A stretch of 64,000 nt of DNA, taken from contig OY540812.1 of NCBI GenBank assembly GCA_961205875.1, positions 1,178,001-1,242,000 on the forward strand. Reading direction: 5' to 3'. The notes beneath the pieces are model-generated. The model did no database searches and was not told where the DNA came from. It saw only the letters and a list, made by a program, of their open reading frames with translations. This DNA comes from Sialis fuliginosa (Eukaryota > Arthropoda > Insecta > Megaloptera > Sialidae). The position numbers and the translations under genes were made by a program. Shown here in pieces: positions 1 through 11,523 of the stretch. Each line of letters begins with the position of its first letter. Position 1 is the stretch's first letter.

Positions 1-689
1 CTGAACGGACTTAAGTCACTAGCCGTCGCGAGTAACAGCTCCTTAAATAATAAAAATAACACAAACCGAAAATAAGTGTGCATTTTTAAAAAAGTGACGA
101 AAATTTAAACAATCATTATTTTAAATTTTAACTGTGTTATTTTGAATTTGATTGTTGTGAAAAATCGTGTTTTTTTTGTTTTGTGATTAACTTATAAAAT
201 TGTTACAAAGTGATACGTACACTTGAAAATAATATAAAAAATACCACATGTCAGTTAAATTTAAAAAACTTATAACCGTAAGAGCTGAGTGCAATAATAA
301 TAAAAAAGTATAATCAATTGTTTCATTTTTTTTTTCAACAAGTGATAAAGGAATTAACATTGTTAGTTTGGAAAAACTTATTCCTATACATTTTTTCCGA
401 CTGAATCATATGATTTTTCTTTATTCTATCGAAATGTAAATTTTTAATCACAAATCTATGTCCTTCAAATGTTTGATAAACTAAAAACACTCAAAATCTT
501 TATCATCGACAATAAAAAATGTCAAAATAAATTTCTGTGCGAGATATTTTAACAATATGTGAATATTTTTGGTGACATTTAAGTATTACGATCGTTTTTT
601 GTTTTTTACTGTTGTTTTTTGTTTTTGACATTTGAGCGTCGTTGTCGGCCATTTCGTGTAAGTGTGTTTGTGATTGTAATTATTACAAA
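1..689 (+). promoter_or_regulatory. Putative 5' UTR and promoter-proximal region of the Sox gene
   Basis: This stretch lies immediately upstream of the first coding exon. It is AT-rich with many T runs and lacks the family repeats that fill the rest of the window, as expected for a retained leader or promoter. In the reading frame of the ATG at 690 there is an upstream stop (TGA, 633-635) and no other ATG between it and 690. Bases 1-42 are more GC-rich (a CCGTCGCGAG patch). No TATA box or initiator could be assigned convincingly, so the transcription start is unknown and may lie left of the window. Confidence 0.4.
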
Positions 690-754
690 ATGGCGTCTGA
701 TACAGATGAATGTTCACCAAATACTGATATTCATGGCTCATTTTCAGGATATTC
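690..754 (+). CDS. Sox15: SoxF (Sox15-like) coding exon 1, N-terminus
   Basis: Seen: an ATG at 690 in a good context (ACAAAATGGCG), preceded by an in-frame TGA at 633-635, opens 21 codons plus two bases and ends at a perfect donor GTAAGT (755-760). The peptide starts MASDTDECSPNTD and is acidic and Ser/Thr-rich, with no domain. The exon ends in phase 2 (TC|), and exon 2 at 16877 begins with the one base (G) needed to make a Ser codon, so the two join in frame as ...GYS-VLENHG. Inference: this is the true start of the Sox protein. The phase match alone has a one-in-three chance of being accidental; the ATG context, upstream stop and strong donor add weight. The alternative is that exon 2 joins a different upstream exon. 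Confidence 0.72.
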
Positions 755-1808
755 GTAAGTATTTTGATTTATTTCAATTAAAATATTCATTAATGCTCAA
801 AAAAATTTATTTGCGTGTAAATAGAAATTTTTTTTTAAATAATTAAATTTAACAGTTTTTGAATTAGGTTTTCTTAAAATGTGTTTTTTTTTTTAAAGTT
901 TTTTATTTTTTACTTTTTAGTGCGTATCTTTGAAATCCATTGTCAGATTCGTATAATTTTTTTATGGGAATACTTCGGGAATATACTCTTTCAAATAAAC
1001 AAAAATTGTCCAAATATTTGTCGGAATTATCACCGAAATTATTTTTTTGAAATCGGTTAAAAAATGAAATATATTTTTTATTAATATTCGAAATTTTTCT
1101 TTAATTAATTTGTACTTTTATTTTTTTATTACGGGGCAGTACAGTATGGCGTCGGTTAAAAATATTAAATTTGTTAAATTACAAACCTAATAATTTTTGT
1201 CAGATTTTTTGTATTAAATTTTAAATCGACTTTTTTCTATGTAGAAAAGACGCGCGAAATTTATATATTCTGCAAGAATCTAAGAATTCTTTTGTGTTTA
1301 AAAATTAATTTTGTTTTATTAATTAACAATTAGTAAAACTACAACAAATAAAAAATTTATTTTTGGTAATATCTAGAAAGATACGTAAATTTTTAGTGGG
1401 TAGATATATAGGTACATTATTACTTTTCGATTTCGGCAGTGACCTATCTGAAATTAAAATTTTATCAATTGGGGAGATGATTTCCAAAACTCATTCGTTC
1501 CATTTTTAAAAATAATTTGAAAGAATTTTTCGCATTCTTCAGTTTTAAGCAAAACTCGCTCAAGAAATTATATTATAACTCAAAACTGACATTCACATAT
1601 GAAAGAATGCCAAAAATTCTTTCATAATCCACTACATCTCGAATTTTATATGTAATACATATATATATTATTATAAATTAATAAAATAATATAAAATATA
1701 GACAGATTATGTTAATAGAAAATAAAATTCAACTTATCTGTTTCATACGTAACAAATCTAACTGTAAATTATATATTTAACAACATTTATAGATCATATA
1801 AGTACATA
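755..1808. other. AT-rich intronic stretch without recognised repeat
   Basis: This is low-complexity A/T-rich sequence directly after exon 1. I see no family repeat, no long open frame and no RNA gene. It may hold proximal intronic regulatory sequence, but nothing in it shows this directly. Confidence 0.5.
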
Positions 1809-2213
1809 AGGTACTGGCACCAGTCTTGGAAAGGACCCCAGTAATGGCAAATTTTTAGTTAAATATACTGAATTAGAAATATGTGTTGATATTTGATTAC
1901 TACCATTTCTGAATATTAATCTATATACATTTAACTGTCTTACAGCGTGATTTGATCACATGAGGCCAATACGTGTCAAAATGGTGGACATTTAAATTTA
2001 TTAATTATTATATTATCATAGCAATTGCTATACATTGTTTCAAATTTGACGATTCTTTCTTTTATATCTTTTGTGTCGTAGTACTTATCATTAGCAAGTG
2101 TGCTCATTACTGGTTTTACTTTATCCATTACTGGAGAAAAACATAAACAAAATAAAAGGCTATAATATAAAAAACAAATTTTGGTAATTAAATTGATTAA
2201 ATAAAGAGTTACT
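1809..2213 (+). mobile_element. Family A MITE, 3'-truncated
   Basis: It begins with the family A terminal repeat AGGTACTGGCACCAGTCTTG after a TA and follows the consensus ('ATTTGATTACTACCATTTCTG', 'CAAAATGGTGGACATTTAAA', 'TCGTAGTACTTATCATTAGC') up to the 'ATAAAGAGTTACTT' block. The right terminal repeat is missing. It is non-coding; the family has TA targets and is Tc1/mariner-like by inference. Confidence 0.85.
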
Positions 2214-2490
2214 TTGAGAAGAAATGTTTAGTATAAAAGACGTAATATTAGTGAAATATAAAAGTATATAATATTATTAATACAAATATTTATTTTAATT
2301 AATAATATCAATAAAGTTTCAAAGATAAGGTATATATAAATTATAAATTGTAAATATATTGATTGACAATATTTAAAAAAATAATAATGTAAACTTTATT
2401 AGGCCTCATATTAATTTGTATTTCCACCTTTGTTCTATTCATCTAATCTGTCGAAAATCAATGACTAAACATCCATAATTATCCGCGAAT

Positions 2491-2780
2491 ATTAATTTTT
2501 TTATCTATTCCAGAAGTTGCACAACATTTTTTAAAATGCGTCATATATTTTTTTTCTTACATTAAATAATTTTTTAATTTTTTATAATATTTGTAAATGG
2601 ACTATAAATATTTAATTTTGTAATAATTTGATAGAAAAATATTAATTTTATTATCTATTCCAGAAGTTCCACAACATTTTTTAAATGCGTCATATTAATT
2701 TATTTTTGTTACATAAAATAATTTTTAATGAACTTTGCAAATGGACGCCTAAAGATTTAATTTTATAATAATAGAAAATT
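2491..2780. repeat. 150-bp tandem duplication
   Basis: The block starting 'ATTAATTTTTTTATCTATTC CAGAAGTT' at 2491 recurs at 2641 with the same order ('CACAACATTTTTTAAA', 'TGCGTCATAT', 'AAATGGAC'). The period is about 150 bp, in two diverged copies. Confidence 0.8.
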
Positions 2781-2934
2781 GTTTTTTAGGGTCCCTTAGA
2801 AATTAATTAATTAATCAGTCCGTATGTCCATCCGTTACAGCAAAAAATATCTCGTAAGCTATATGCGTTAGCTGTAGATTCATAAAAATGTAAAAATGTA
2901 AAAGTTATAACCTCTTGGTATAAATGTAAGTTTG

Positions 2935-2992
2935 TTTCCTCGCAATATCGAAGATATGAGAAGCTTTGTGATCGTTTTAAAATGAAACTTGC
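2935..2992 (-). repeat. Family C terminal fragment
   Basis: 'CCTCGCAATATCGAAGATATG AGAAGCTTTGTGATCGTTTT' is the characteristic end of family C, also seen at 8870, 23155, 43175, 49421 and 52207. Only about 55 bp are kept here. Confidence 0.75.
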
Positions 2993-3275
2993 TATATATG
3001 TTTTTTTTCTAAATATAATTTTTTCCGGCGGTAATTTTTATGTCGTATTTTGAAAGCTTATATCTCAAGATTCAATAATCAGGGAGTAATAAATAAAACG
3101 CTAATAGATAGCTTATATAGTGAATTTAATAATAAAATTGGTTTTACCCCCCTTCCCCCCTCCGTTCCCCATCTCTCAAACCTTAAATACAGTAGGATAA
3201 AAAAGTGAAACTAATTTTCATAGAATTTTGTTCATTAAATATTACAAAAATAAGTAAAAAAAATGTAAAAATTGA

Positions 3276-3705
3276 CATTATTATTATACCACTGGACTTG
3301 CGGATTTGAAAATAATTAAATCTATATATTAATATATGAACATCGAAATTTGTCGTACATTTTTTTTAGTATTTATTAGAAAAGGAATGAAACTTATATC
3401 ATTCAATTAAGGCAGGTAAAATAAAGTTAACATACACATCTCGCTGTTTGTTTATTTCCCCTCGCATCGTTCAGTAGCATAGCAATACTCCTAGCGCCAC
3501 CAATCGGCAAAAATAAATAGTTTTGGGGTTCTGTCAAACGTATCAATTCGTGTTCAATTGCAGTGTTTTTATTTGTGTTAAGGCAGGTAAAATATTGATC
3601 GAATTTCGACCATAGGCGATATTAAAAGACATTTCCTACTGTATTGTATACCACTGGACTTGCAGATTTGAAAATAACAAAATTTTAAGAATTATATATT
3701 ACTTA
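3276..3705. repeat. Direct duplication of two short blocks
   Basis: The blocks 'CCACTGGACTTGC(G/A)GATTTGAAAATAA' (near 3289 and 3651) and 'AAGGCAGGTAAAAT' (3411 and 3580) occur twice in direct orientation about 360 and 170 bp apart. A reverse-orientation relative of the region between them, including 'CCAAAACTATTTATTTTTGC', is at 28973-29160. It is probably a remnant element with terminal TTAAGGCAGGTAAAATA; non-coding. Confidence 0.65.
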
Positions 3706-3958
3706 CTAGATGTTACCCGCAACTTCGTCCGTGTAGAATATGTATTTTTAATTTTTCGGGATTCAAAGTAGCCTATGTCTTTCTTCAGGATGTAAGCTAT
3801 CTTCTTGCCAAATTTCATAAAGATCGGTTCAGCGGTTTAGCCAATTCCAGGCAATTTATATAAACACTATCGGTTTTTATTTAATTTGTTGAATAATTAA
3901 CTACCTTTGGTGAATTTAGCACGACGAAGCACTGTGCATTTACTTGGCAGATGTTTTT
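3705..3958 (-). mobile_element. RTE-like LINE tail fused to family C end
   Basis: 'ACTAGATGTTACCCGCAACTTCG TCC' followed by 'TAGCCTATGTCTTTCTTCAGG' and 'AAATTTCATAAAGATCGGTTCAGCGG' is the reverse-oriented 3' tail common to insect RTE-type retrotransposons. From about 3840 the sequence switches to family C ('CCAGGCAATTTATATAAACACTATCGGTTT' to 'TTTACTTGGCAGATG'). I infer that C was inserted here or arose by template switching. Confidence 0.7.
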
Positions 3959-4382
3959 ATATTATCGGTCTAATAAGAAATAATAATCATTTATATAAAA
4001 AAAAAATGATAAAGCTTAACACTTAATAAGATAAAATACTTGAGGCTGGTTCTTGAAATAAAAATGTGTACCTACTTATTTTCTCATCTTTCAAACAAGA
4101 TTATATATTTTTGTAAATTATCTATACCTGCATAGCTTAAATAAACATATCATTGTGGTACTTATTATTTGTGTCATATTTACTAAATACCATCGCTATT
4201 TGCTAACTTCTGAGAGGTTGTTTTCATCTCAAAGACAGGTTTAAGAGGATGGACTAATATTTATAAAATTATAAATATAGAACAATACTTTTTTTGTAAT
4301 AAAATTATATATTAAAATTAAAATTAATATATATTATATAATATATTTTGTTAGTTAAGAAAATTTCATTTATATGTAACTA

Positions 4383-5291
4383 AGGTAAATGCACCAGTTA
4401 TGGCCGCTATAATATCAAGGTTTACTGTTTTTGTGATTGACGGACTTTTTTTTGTATTTCTCATGAACTCATGTTACTAATAAAACAAGTAACCCTTTAT
4501 TTAATCAATTTAATTACCAAAGTCTGCAAATGTAGTTTGTTTTTTAAATTATTTTTTTTGCTTCTGGGTGTAAGCCGCGTCGATTTGGTCGTGTTATCGG
4601 CCAACGTTTCGTCGCACATTGCAGTGGACAAGTTCTTCTAAAAGTGAATGTATGTTTATCAAAGTCGTTAGTAACTGAAGTTACTAATTATGGCTTTTGA
4701 AGAGTTTATTCATGTATTTTATTTATGTTTCAAGTCTTCTTAATTCCTGATAGCTGTTAGCTAATAATTTCACACGAAATTACCTTATCTAATTTTTATC
4801 AGAGGAATCTTTGGTAATAAGTATACATTTCCTCTTGACTTTTATTCTAAATTATGATAAATTCTTACGCAATAACATCTATCTAAAACTTCTTAAAGAA
4901 ATTGTTCGAAATATATGTAAGCACTTATGATTAAGTAAAGACATATCACTCTAACTTTTTTTTAAATGTATATAACACAAATTATAGACAATAAAATTCT
5001 CTACAACTTTTATTAACAACATTTTTTTCTAATTCAGACCGTTTCCGGTTGTAAAATCGTTTTCAAAAATAGGAGATTTTCTTCCAAAATGAAAATTAAT
5101 CAAAAAAATATAAAATTTTACCTTTCTTTTTCCATTACTGGAGAAAAAATAATTTAAAAAACAAACTATATTTGGTGACTTTGGTAAAATTGATTAAATA
5201 AAGAAATACTTGTTTTATTAGTAAGTAACATGAGTTGATAACAATTACAAAAAAAAACCGTCAATCACAAAAACTGGTGCCAGTACCTTAT
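4383..5291. mobile_element. Palindromic composite of two family A right ends with a J module
   Basis: 4383-4557 is the right half of family A in reverse (AGGTAAATGCACCAGTTATGG...), and about 5128-5291 is the same right half in forward orientation ending ACTGGTGCCAGTACCT. The composite therefore carries two right ends facing outward. Between them, 4558-4640 is a reverse J module ('CTTCTGGGTGTAAGCCGCG', 'GGCCAACGTTTCGTCGCACAT'). The remaining 490 bp are AT-rich and unique. Confidence 0.75.
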
Positions 5292-5370
5292 TTATATTGT
5301 ATAGAATATTTTTTTAATAAAATAGTAATAATAGAAAATCTGTCTCAATTTTTTTGTATTTTATAAAAAC

Positions 5371-5397
5371 CTGAGGATGAATCTGTAAATTCGAAAG
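5371..5397 (+). other. Hammerhead-like fold CTGAGGA-T-stem-GAAAG
   Basis: CTGAGGA (5371-5377), one T, stem GAAT/ATTC with a 6-nt loop, then GAAAG (5393-5397). This matches the hammerhead core layout (C3 U4 G5 A6 N7 G8 A9, stem II, G12 A13 A14) except for one extra base before stem II. No flanking stem III or stem I is obvious, so activity is doubtful. Confidence 0.3.
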
Positions 5398-5679
5398 CTT
5401 GCAATACTTTTTCTTTAATAAATTTCTGACGTTTACGTTGTTATCATGATTTTTTTTTAATATATATACAGTAAGTCTATTCTGTGACTTATCTTTACCT
5501 AAAACTAATTAAGTAAAAAGTTAAACCAACATTAATTTCATTTTAAAAATAGATATATATGTACATATTTTGTAAATATGTACACAGTGATAAGAAAGCG
5601 GGACAATAAAAAAAGATATGATATAAAATCAAGAGTTTTTTTTACTTCTTTAAAAGAAAATAGTGCATATATGTATATA

Positions 5680-6211
5680 AGGTAAAGGCACCAGTTATGG
5701 CCGCTATAAGAGCAAGTTTTCGTTTTTTTTGGATTAACGGACTTGTTTTTAGTAATTCTCATGAACTCATGTTACTAATAAAACAAATAATTCTTTATTT
5801 AATCAATTTAATTACTAAAGTCCGTTGTTTTTTAAATTAACGCCTTTTATTTTGTTCATGTTTTTTCTCCAGTAATGGATAAAGTAATACCAGTAATGAG
5901 CACGCAGTGATGGACACTTGCTAATGATAAGTATTACGACACAAAAGATATAAAAGAAAGAATCGTCAAATTGTAAACAATGTAAAGCAGTTGCTATGAT
6001 AGTATAATAATTAATAAATAAATTATACTAATAATTAGTTTAAATGTCCACCATTTTGACACCTATTAGCCGATAGTCATCAAATCACGCTGTAAGACAG
6101 TTAAATATCAGAAATGATAGTAATCAAATATCAACACATATTTCTAATTCAGTACATTTAATTAAAAATTTGCCATTACTGGGGTCCTTGCCAAGACTGG
6201 TGCCAGTACCT
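5680..6211 (-). mobile_element. Family A MITE, full length
   Basis: This is a complete reverse-oriented copy from AGGTAAAGGCACCAGTTATG to GACTGGTGCCAGTACCT, flanked by TA (5678-5679) and TA (6212-6213). The internal 'CCAGTAATGG' motifs and the 'AAATGTCCACCATTTTGACACC' block are intact. It is 532 bp and non-coding. Confidence 0.9.
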
Positions 6212-7085
6212 TACTTATGTATATTTTTAAAGATATTAATAATAAGTAATGACAAAGCATAAAAAACTAAGTTAAGTTGATTGTTTATTAATTTGTTTAT
6301 TTAAGAAATTGATTAGTGAATTAGTTTACTTTAATCTTTCACACTTTCTATAGAAACATGGACTGGGCGTTCTGTTTTAAGGTACAGTAGGGTCTCTTTT
6401 ACGCGGATTTGAAACTTTTCGTAACTACAATGTGCGATTTTTCATGCAAATTCAAAAAGTGTGAGTATCTAATAAAATCTGGCAATTCAATCAATCGTTT
6501 TGTGTTTATTAAAATCTACGTTTAAGATTTCATAAAAAACATCGTATTTCCTCCCCCCTAAAAAATACTTGTCTGGATATTTTTCTATAAATATTTATTA
6601 AAATAATATATGTCAACGCCGCCTATGCCTGCATATTACACATTTATCTTATCAGACAAACTGAGTAATATAAATTTTAAAAAATCCCCCCTGTCACCCC
6701 GCTCACCACGGCCTTTAGATTAGATAACGCAGGCTGCTTCAGGTGCGCGGCCTCTGTACAGGTGAAAGTATCGCACCACAACAATAAAAATAATCTTATG
6801 TAGGTAAATTAGTTCGTCAGTTAATGTCAATAGCCATAGCGACTAGCTGCATATTTTTTTATCATTATGTAAAATGGAATTTATGTTTAGTTATAGAAAA
6901 ATATCTGGATTGGGAACCACGGGACTTTCTTATACGTAATCCTAACAGCATTCTTATTTTATTAAAACATTTCTGACAAACTAATAAAACTAAATAATAA
7001 ACTATATAACGTAGGTAATAACTGAAAACGGATTGTAAATTTTTGAATTTTCGAATTATTTTTGAAATAAGAAAAAAATGTTTTA
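6212..7085. other. Unassigned AT-rich stretch
   Basis: No full element was recognised. Bases 6921-6944 carry a lone reverse copy of the family N motif ATTACGTATAAGAAAGTCCC. A GC-richer patch at about 6690-6775 ('CACCCCGCTCACCACGGCC', 'GGTGCGCGGCCTCTG') has no assignable identity. Confidence 0.4.
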
Positions 7086-7310
7086 GATAAAAAATGTCGA
7101 GTATGTTATTATCTATAATTTATTCCCCATACATTTTTTTCCAACATTTATGATTTAGTCAGAAATAATTTTTTTATATAATTATTTAGATTCACTCTTA
7201 GTATTACGTATAAGAAAGTCCCATGGTACCTATGGCAAACACACACACTGTTCAATCTCTGTAATACGTATAAGAAAGTCTCATGACACTCATGGCAGAT
7301 ATTTCTCCTC
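7086..7310 (+). repeat. Family N repeat, copy 1
   Basis: It starts 'TAAAAAATGTCGAGTATGTTATTATC' and ends with two tandem ~60-bp units, each carrying ATTACGTATAAGAAAGTC (7203 and 7263) followed by an ATG...TATGGCA/CATGGCA tail. Further copies are at 15550-15745 and 55945-56180. Confidence 0.8.
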
Positions 7311-8437
7311 TGTTATGAACCATTTGAATTATAAAAAGTTTTTTTTCAAAAATTTGTTTTTTCAAAAAAATGCATGAAACATAAATATTACCTACAATTT
7401 TTTACTTGACCATTTTTCTCTGTTTCAAAGTAATTCAGAAATCGACGTATCCGGTTGAAAGATCGTTTTCAAAAATATGACGTTTTTTCCCAGACAAAAA
7501 TTAATCTTAAATATAAAATTTCATTCTTTGTGTCTATTTAACTCGAAATCTTAAATTTTCAAGTTATGACTCTATTTTATCGGATATTATTATATTATAT
7601 TATTCCACGCCTTCAGTCCCCCCCCCCCCCCCCCTCCTACTTAAATTATTGAAAATTTTAGAAAAACATGTAAGAACTATTTCTCTAAAATAAATCATTT
7701 GTGTCTATTTATCTCAAAATCTTAAATTTTCAAGTTATTGGAGGTGTGATATGTATATTTCACATATATGGGTATGAATTGACAATTTAAACTCTTAAAT
7801 TGATTTGTCATTTTGTTAATACCTATTTCCTAAACAATGTTTCTACGAACAATTGAACTTATCTTTTATTAGTATTATTTTTATTGAACTGTCAGTTTAT
7901 TACTAATAAATACACATTTTTTATAAATATTTATTAAATAAAGGTATTGACCTTTTATACCGAGTGTTCAAAAAAAATTATTGAATTTTTTTTTCGAAAA
8001 ATACAATTTTTGAGTTATTTCATTCAAATTAAAGTTTACAACATTACAGAAAATAGAGAAAAATAATAGTCAAAAAAATGATGAGGTGAGTTTCAAAACT
8101 CATTCGTTAAAAAAAAAATTTGAAATTTTTTGAAAGAATCCCAAAAATTCTTACAACGATTTTTTTTATAAATGGAACGAACGAATTTTTGAACTCACTT
8201 TTTTTTTCATTACCCCAAAACTTTTTTGAACTTCTGGCATACTCGGTGACGTCATACGTTCAGATTAACATTATTATTTTTCAAATCGAGGTATTTATCA
8301 TTCGAATCATAAATATTTATAAAATTACTTAAATATTAATCACATGTTGTTTTTCCTTTACCTTCAGTTCGTCGTATAGAAAATTGTTTAAAAAACTACA
8401 GCATGTACATGGTAACAGTAAAATATATGTCGCCGAA
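7311..8437. other. Unassigned AT-rich stretch with poly-C tract
   Basis: A long run of C lies at about 7618-7634. Repeated 'CTTAAATTTTCAAGTTAT' blocks at 7550 and 7720 mark a ~170-bp local duplication. The block near 7440-7520 ('TCCGGTTGAAAGATCGTTTTC') recurs at 15900 and, diverged, near 5040. No coding potential is visible. Confidence 0.5.
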
Positions 8438-9233
8438 AGGTACTGGCACCAGTCTTGACCGCTTTAAGATCCGAGATATATTTTTTGGGATAATTCATTA
8501 TTTAAGTCTCCCTTTATTAAATCAATTTAATTACCGAAATCTGCAAATATAGTTTTTTTTTTAATTATAACCTTTTATTTGGTTTATGATTTTTCTCCAG
8601 TAATGGACACCCAGTGATGGACACTTGCTAATTATTACAAAATGATAAGTACTACGACGCAAAAGTTAAAAAATAAAGAATTATAAAATTTGAAACAAAT
8701 TCTGAAAGTAATATAGACACATAATTTGATGATCTTTAAAACTACTGGGCCGATTTTGATGAATATTTCACTAACGTGAATCTTAGAATTTCGGAAGTAA
8801 CATAGACTGTGTGTATTTTAAAAATCTTTTTTGGCTCATTTTAAAATGATCACAAAGCTTCTCGTATCTTCGATATCGCGAGGAAACATCAGTTTTTAAT
8901 TAACTATCATAAAAATTATGTATTTTTATGTTTATTCAATATCAATCAAATTTTAAATCTTGTATTATACATTTGCGTGGTGATAACCGATGTCTAGTAA
9001 ACTAGCGAACATATAAAACTTTTTCAACCGCGAAAAAGTGATGAGCACGCAGTGATGGACACTTGCTAATGATAAGTACTACGACACAAAAGATATAAAA
9101 GAAAGAATCGTCAAATTTGAAACAATGTAAAGCAGTTGCTATGATAATATAATAATTAATAAATAAATTACACTAACAATTAGATTAAAGTGCCATACAC
9201 TGGGGTATGATCTAAGACTGGTGCCAGTACCCT
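8438..9233 (-). mobile_element. Family A MITE interrupted by other sequence
   Basis: The outer ends are AGGTACTGGCACCAGTCTTG (8438) and GACTGGTGCCAGTACCCT (9233). The A-specific interior appears at 8515-8660 and 9038-9190. The middle (~8690-9035) is foreign and includes the family C end ('AAGCTTCTCGTATCTTCGATATCGCGAGG', 8858-8885). The 'ATGAGCACGCAGTGATGGACACTTGC' block occurs on both sides, so part of A is duplicated around the insert. Confidence 0.75.
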
Positions 9234-9827
9234 ATTTTTTTTAAATTACTGATATTTTTGTCGTCATTTTTCAAAAATAAGAAATTATTATTTTACAAAT
9301 AATTTTTTAAATTTAATATTAAGATTCCGTTCAAGAAATTAATAAGTCTCAGCCTACACCCAGAAGCCAAGAAAGAGAGTAAAGTTATATTATATTTGAA
9401 GCACCTGACACAACTCGCCTACTGTTAACAGAAACAAAAAACAATCTACAATACTTTGTTCTTTTGCTTCTTCCTTGTAATACATTTGCATGAAAAATTC
9501 ATTAGTTCCATAGACTAGGCACTTGGGTCCCCGGATTTTCAGTGTGTCTCCTTTCACACCTATTTAACTTCACTATTTCATTAATAGACTGTCAGAATCG
9601 AATGTCCGAAACATGCTACAGCTCTTTGTGGTTAACAAATTTTTTTTAAACTGGTATAACATTTTTTATGAAATGTATATTTTTATTTTTTAATGTTATG
9701 ATATTTTGTAAAGTTTATATTAATATATGTAGTTTTTGGGAATGCCATTAATATCATGCCATGTTAGTTTCAGATATTAATAAATCTTTATAACGTTTAT
9801 TTGAATTTTTAAGTTTTTGTTTACTTT
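9234..9827. other. Unassigned intronic stretch with a J fragment
   Basis: 9351-9369 ('CCTACACCCAGAAGCCAAGAA') is the tail of the J module seen complete near 61120. The rest is AT-rich with no recognised element. Confidence 0.45.
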
Positions 9828-10190
9828 ATGTCCGGTATTATAAAGGACCTAACAAAATTTGCTAGCTAGCAATTACATTCAAATGGGGTATTAATTCTGT
9901 ACTAGTATCTATGGAAATTAGAGCAGTGACACTTCAACTAATTGTAACACAGTTGGCATCTTTGACCGTACAAAATAATTTTCATAACATCACCACTGTT
10001 TTAATACCGTTTGTATTTACTTACTACAACGCGTGCGCGAAACTTGTCAAAGTCATCAACAAACTCCAAAAGAACTGTCATATAAGTTTGATATCTCAGT
10101 TGAAAGTGCTTGCTAGCTAACAAATTTGTTAGGTTAGGTTAGGTTAGGTTAGGTTAGGTTAGGTTAGGTTATGATATGTTACCGGACATA
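9828..10190 (+). mobile_element. Family D MITE, copy 1, with expanded right end
   Basis: The left end is ATGTCCGGTATTATAAAGGA and the right end is ACCGGACAT at 10181-10189. The second copy (48633-48966, reverse) is about 90% identical by eye. A 69-codon open frame (9911-10120) is shared with the other copy but resembles no family I know. The right terminal repeat is disrupted by a TTAGG array. To its right lies the inner part of a family A copy, starting at the A motif AAATGTACTG, so D1 apparently sits in or next to that A copy. Confidence 0.8.
10127..10170 (+). repeat. (TTAGG)n interstitial telomere-like array
   Basis: About nine perfect GGTTA units. TTAGG is the ancestral insect telomere repeat. 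Here the array starts exactly at the GTTAGGT of the family D terminal repeat; the intact copy reads TTTGTTAGGTCCTTTATAAT at that point. Confidence 0.9.
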
Positions 10191-10642
10191 AATGTACTGG
10201 ATTAGAATTATTTACAAATAAATACATACTACCATTTCTGAATATTAATTTATATACATTTAACCGTCTTACAGCATGATTTGATCACATGAGGTCAATA
10301 GGTGTCAAAATGGTGGACATTTAAACTAATTATTAGTGTAATATATTTATTAATTATTATATTATCATAGCAACTGCTTTACATTGTTTACAATTTTATG
10401 ATTTTTTATTTTATAACTTTTGTGTCTTTGTACTTATCATTTTGTAATCATTAGTGGTTTTACGTTGTACATTACTCGATAAAAAAACTATATTTGCGGA
10501 CTTTGGTAACTAAATTAGTTTAATAAAGAGTTACTTGTTTTATTAATAACATGAGTTCATGAAAATTACAAAAAATAAGTCTATCAATTCCAAAAAATAG
10601 TAAACCTTCTTCTTAAAGCGGCCATAACTGGTGCCAGTACCT
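10191..10642 (+). mobile_element. Family A MITE, left end missing
   Basis: It begins inside the family at ATGTACTGGATTAGAA next to D1 and runs through 'CAAAATGGTGGACATTTAAA' to the intact right end AACTGGTGCCAGTACCT, followed by TA. Confidence 0.85.
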
Positions 10643-10644
10643 TA

Positions 10645-11523
10645 CACGAAAAATGAATGTCTCGGGACTTTCTTATATCTGTCTCTCTCTTTCTGAGGGA
10701 AAAAAACGCTTTCTTATAAATGTTGTGTAACATTTAAAAAATCTTAACTAATAAATAATAATATACGTTTTTTAAAGTAATTTAAGTTTAAGAAATAAAA
10801 TAAAAAAAAGCGTGCGAAAAAAATACAATAGAGCCGAAGTGCAGTTCATTTCATAACGGATATTTAGCTTTTAACAATAGAAATAATAAAAATGCTAATA
10901 ACGAATTAGAACAAGTGGATTATAGTTCTAGTTGTCGCGTGTACTTCGGCCTTTTTATTATCAATCATATTTTATTTACAGTTAACTATTTCTACCATTA
11001 TAATTAACTACAAAATATAATATAGAAGATATTACATAACACGCATGATTTGTTTTATAATAATAACTAGAGGTGTACCGGAAGTGACGATGTAGATTTA
11101 AAGTGAATATTTTAACGCCACAAAAAAATTAACTTTTTCGAAAAAATTGCTCATTTTCAAAGTAGTGCCGATAGGTCGAATATGATCTTTTTTTTACTTA
11201 TAGGGTATGAGAATTGAAGGAAATTTTATCTTCTTTTCGAATTCAAGGGTATTTTTCTGTTATTAAACTTATTTTTTTAACTAAACCGAGGTTTAATAAA
11301 AAATAAAAAATTTGATTTTTTTTTTGCAATTTTGAAAGTTTCCCACGAGGATGTTTAATTTTTTTTTCGAAATTTCAATGTGACCGTTTTGTAGAAAATT
11401 TTCTCAGCTTTAAAACGCTTTTTTCAAATTTGTTTTATAATTTTTTGGTGTCACGATATTTGTGTTTGAAAAGGACGTATGCTATACAAATAATTTAGCG
11501 AAATTATACATAGCTATACAAAT
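10645..11523. other. Unassigned AT-rich stretch
   Basis: A lone family N motif is present at 10655-10671 (GGGACTTTCTTATAT). The rest has no recognised repeat, long open frame or RNA gene. 11516-11523 (ATACAAAT) is the left target duplication of element E1. Confidence 0.45.

Noticed and set aside
10127-10170. True telomere or ancient chromosome fusion
   Set aside because: Only about nine units, exactly inside a MITE end that already contains TTAGG, with ordinary intronic repeats on both sides.
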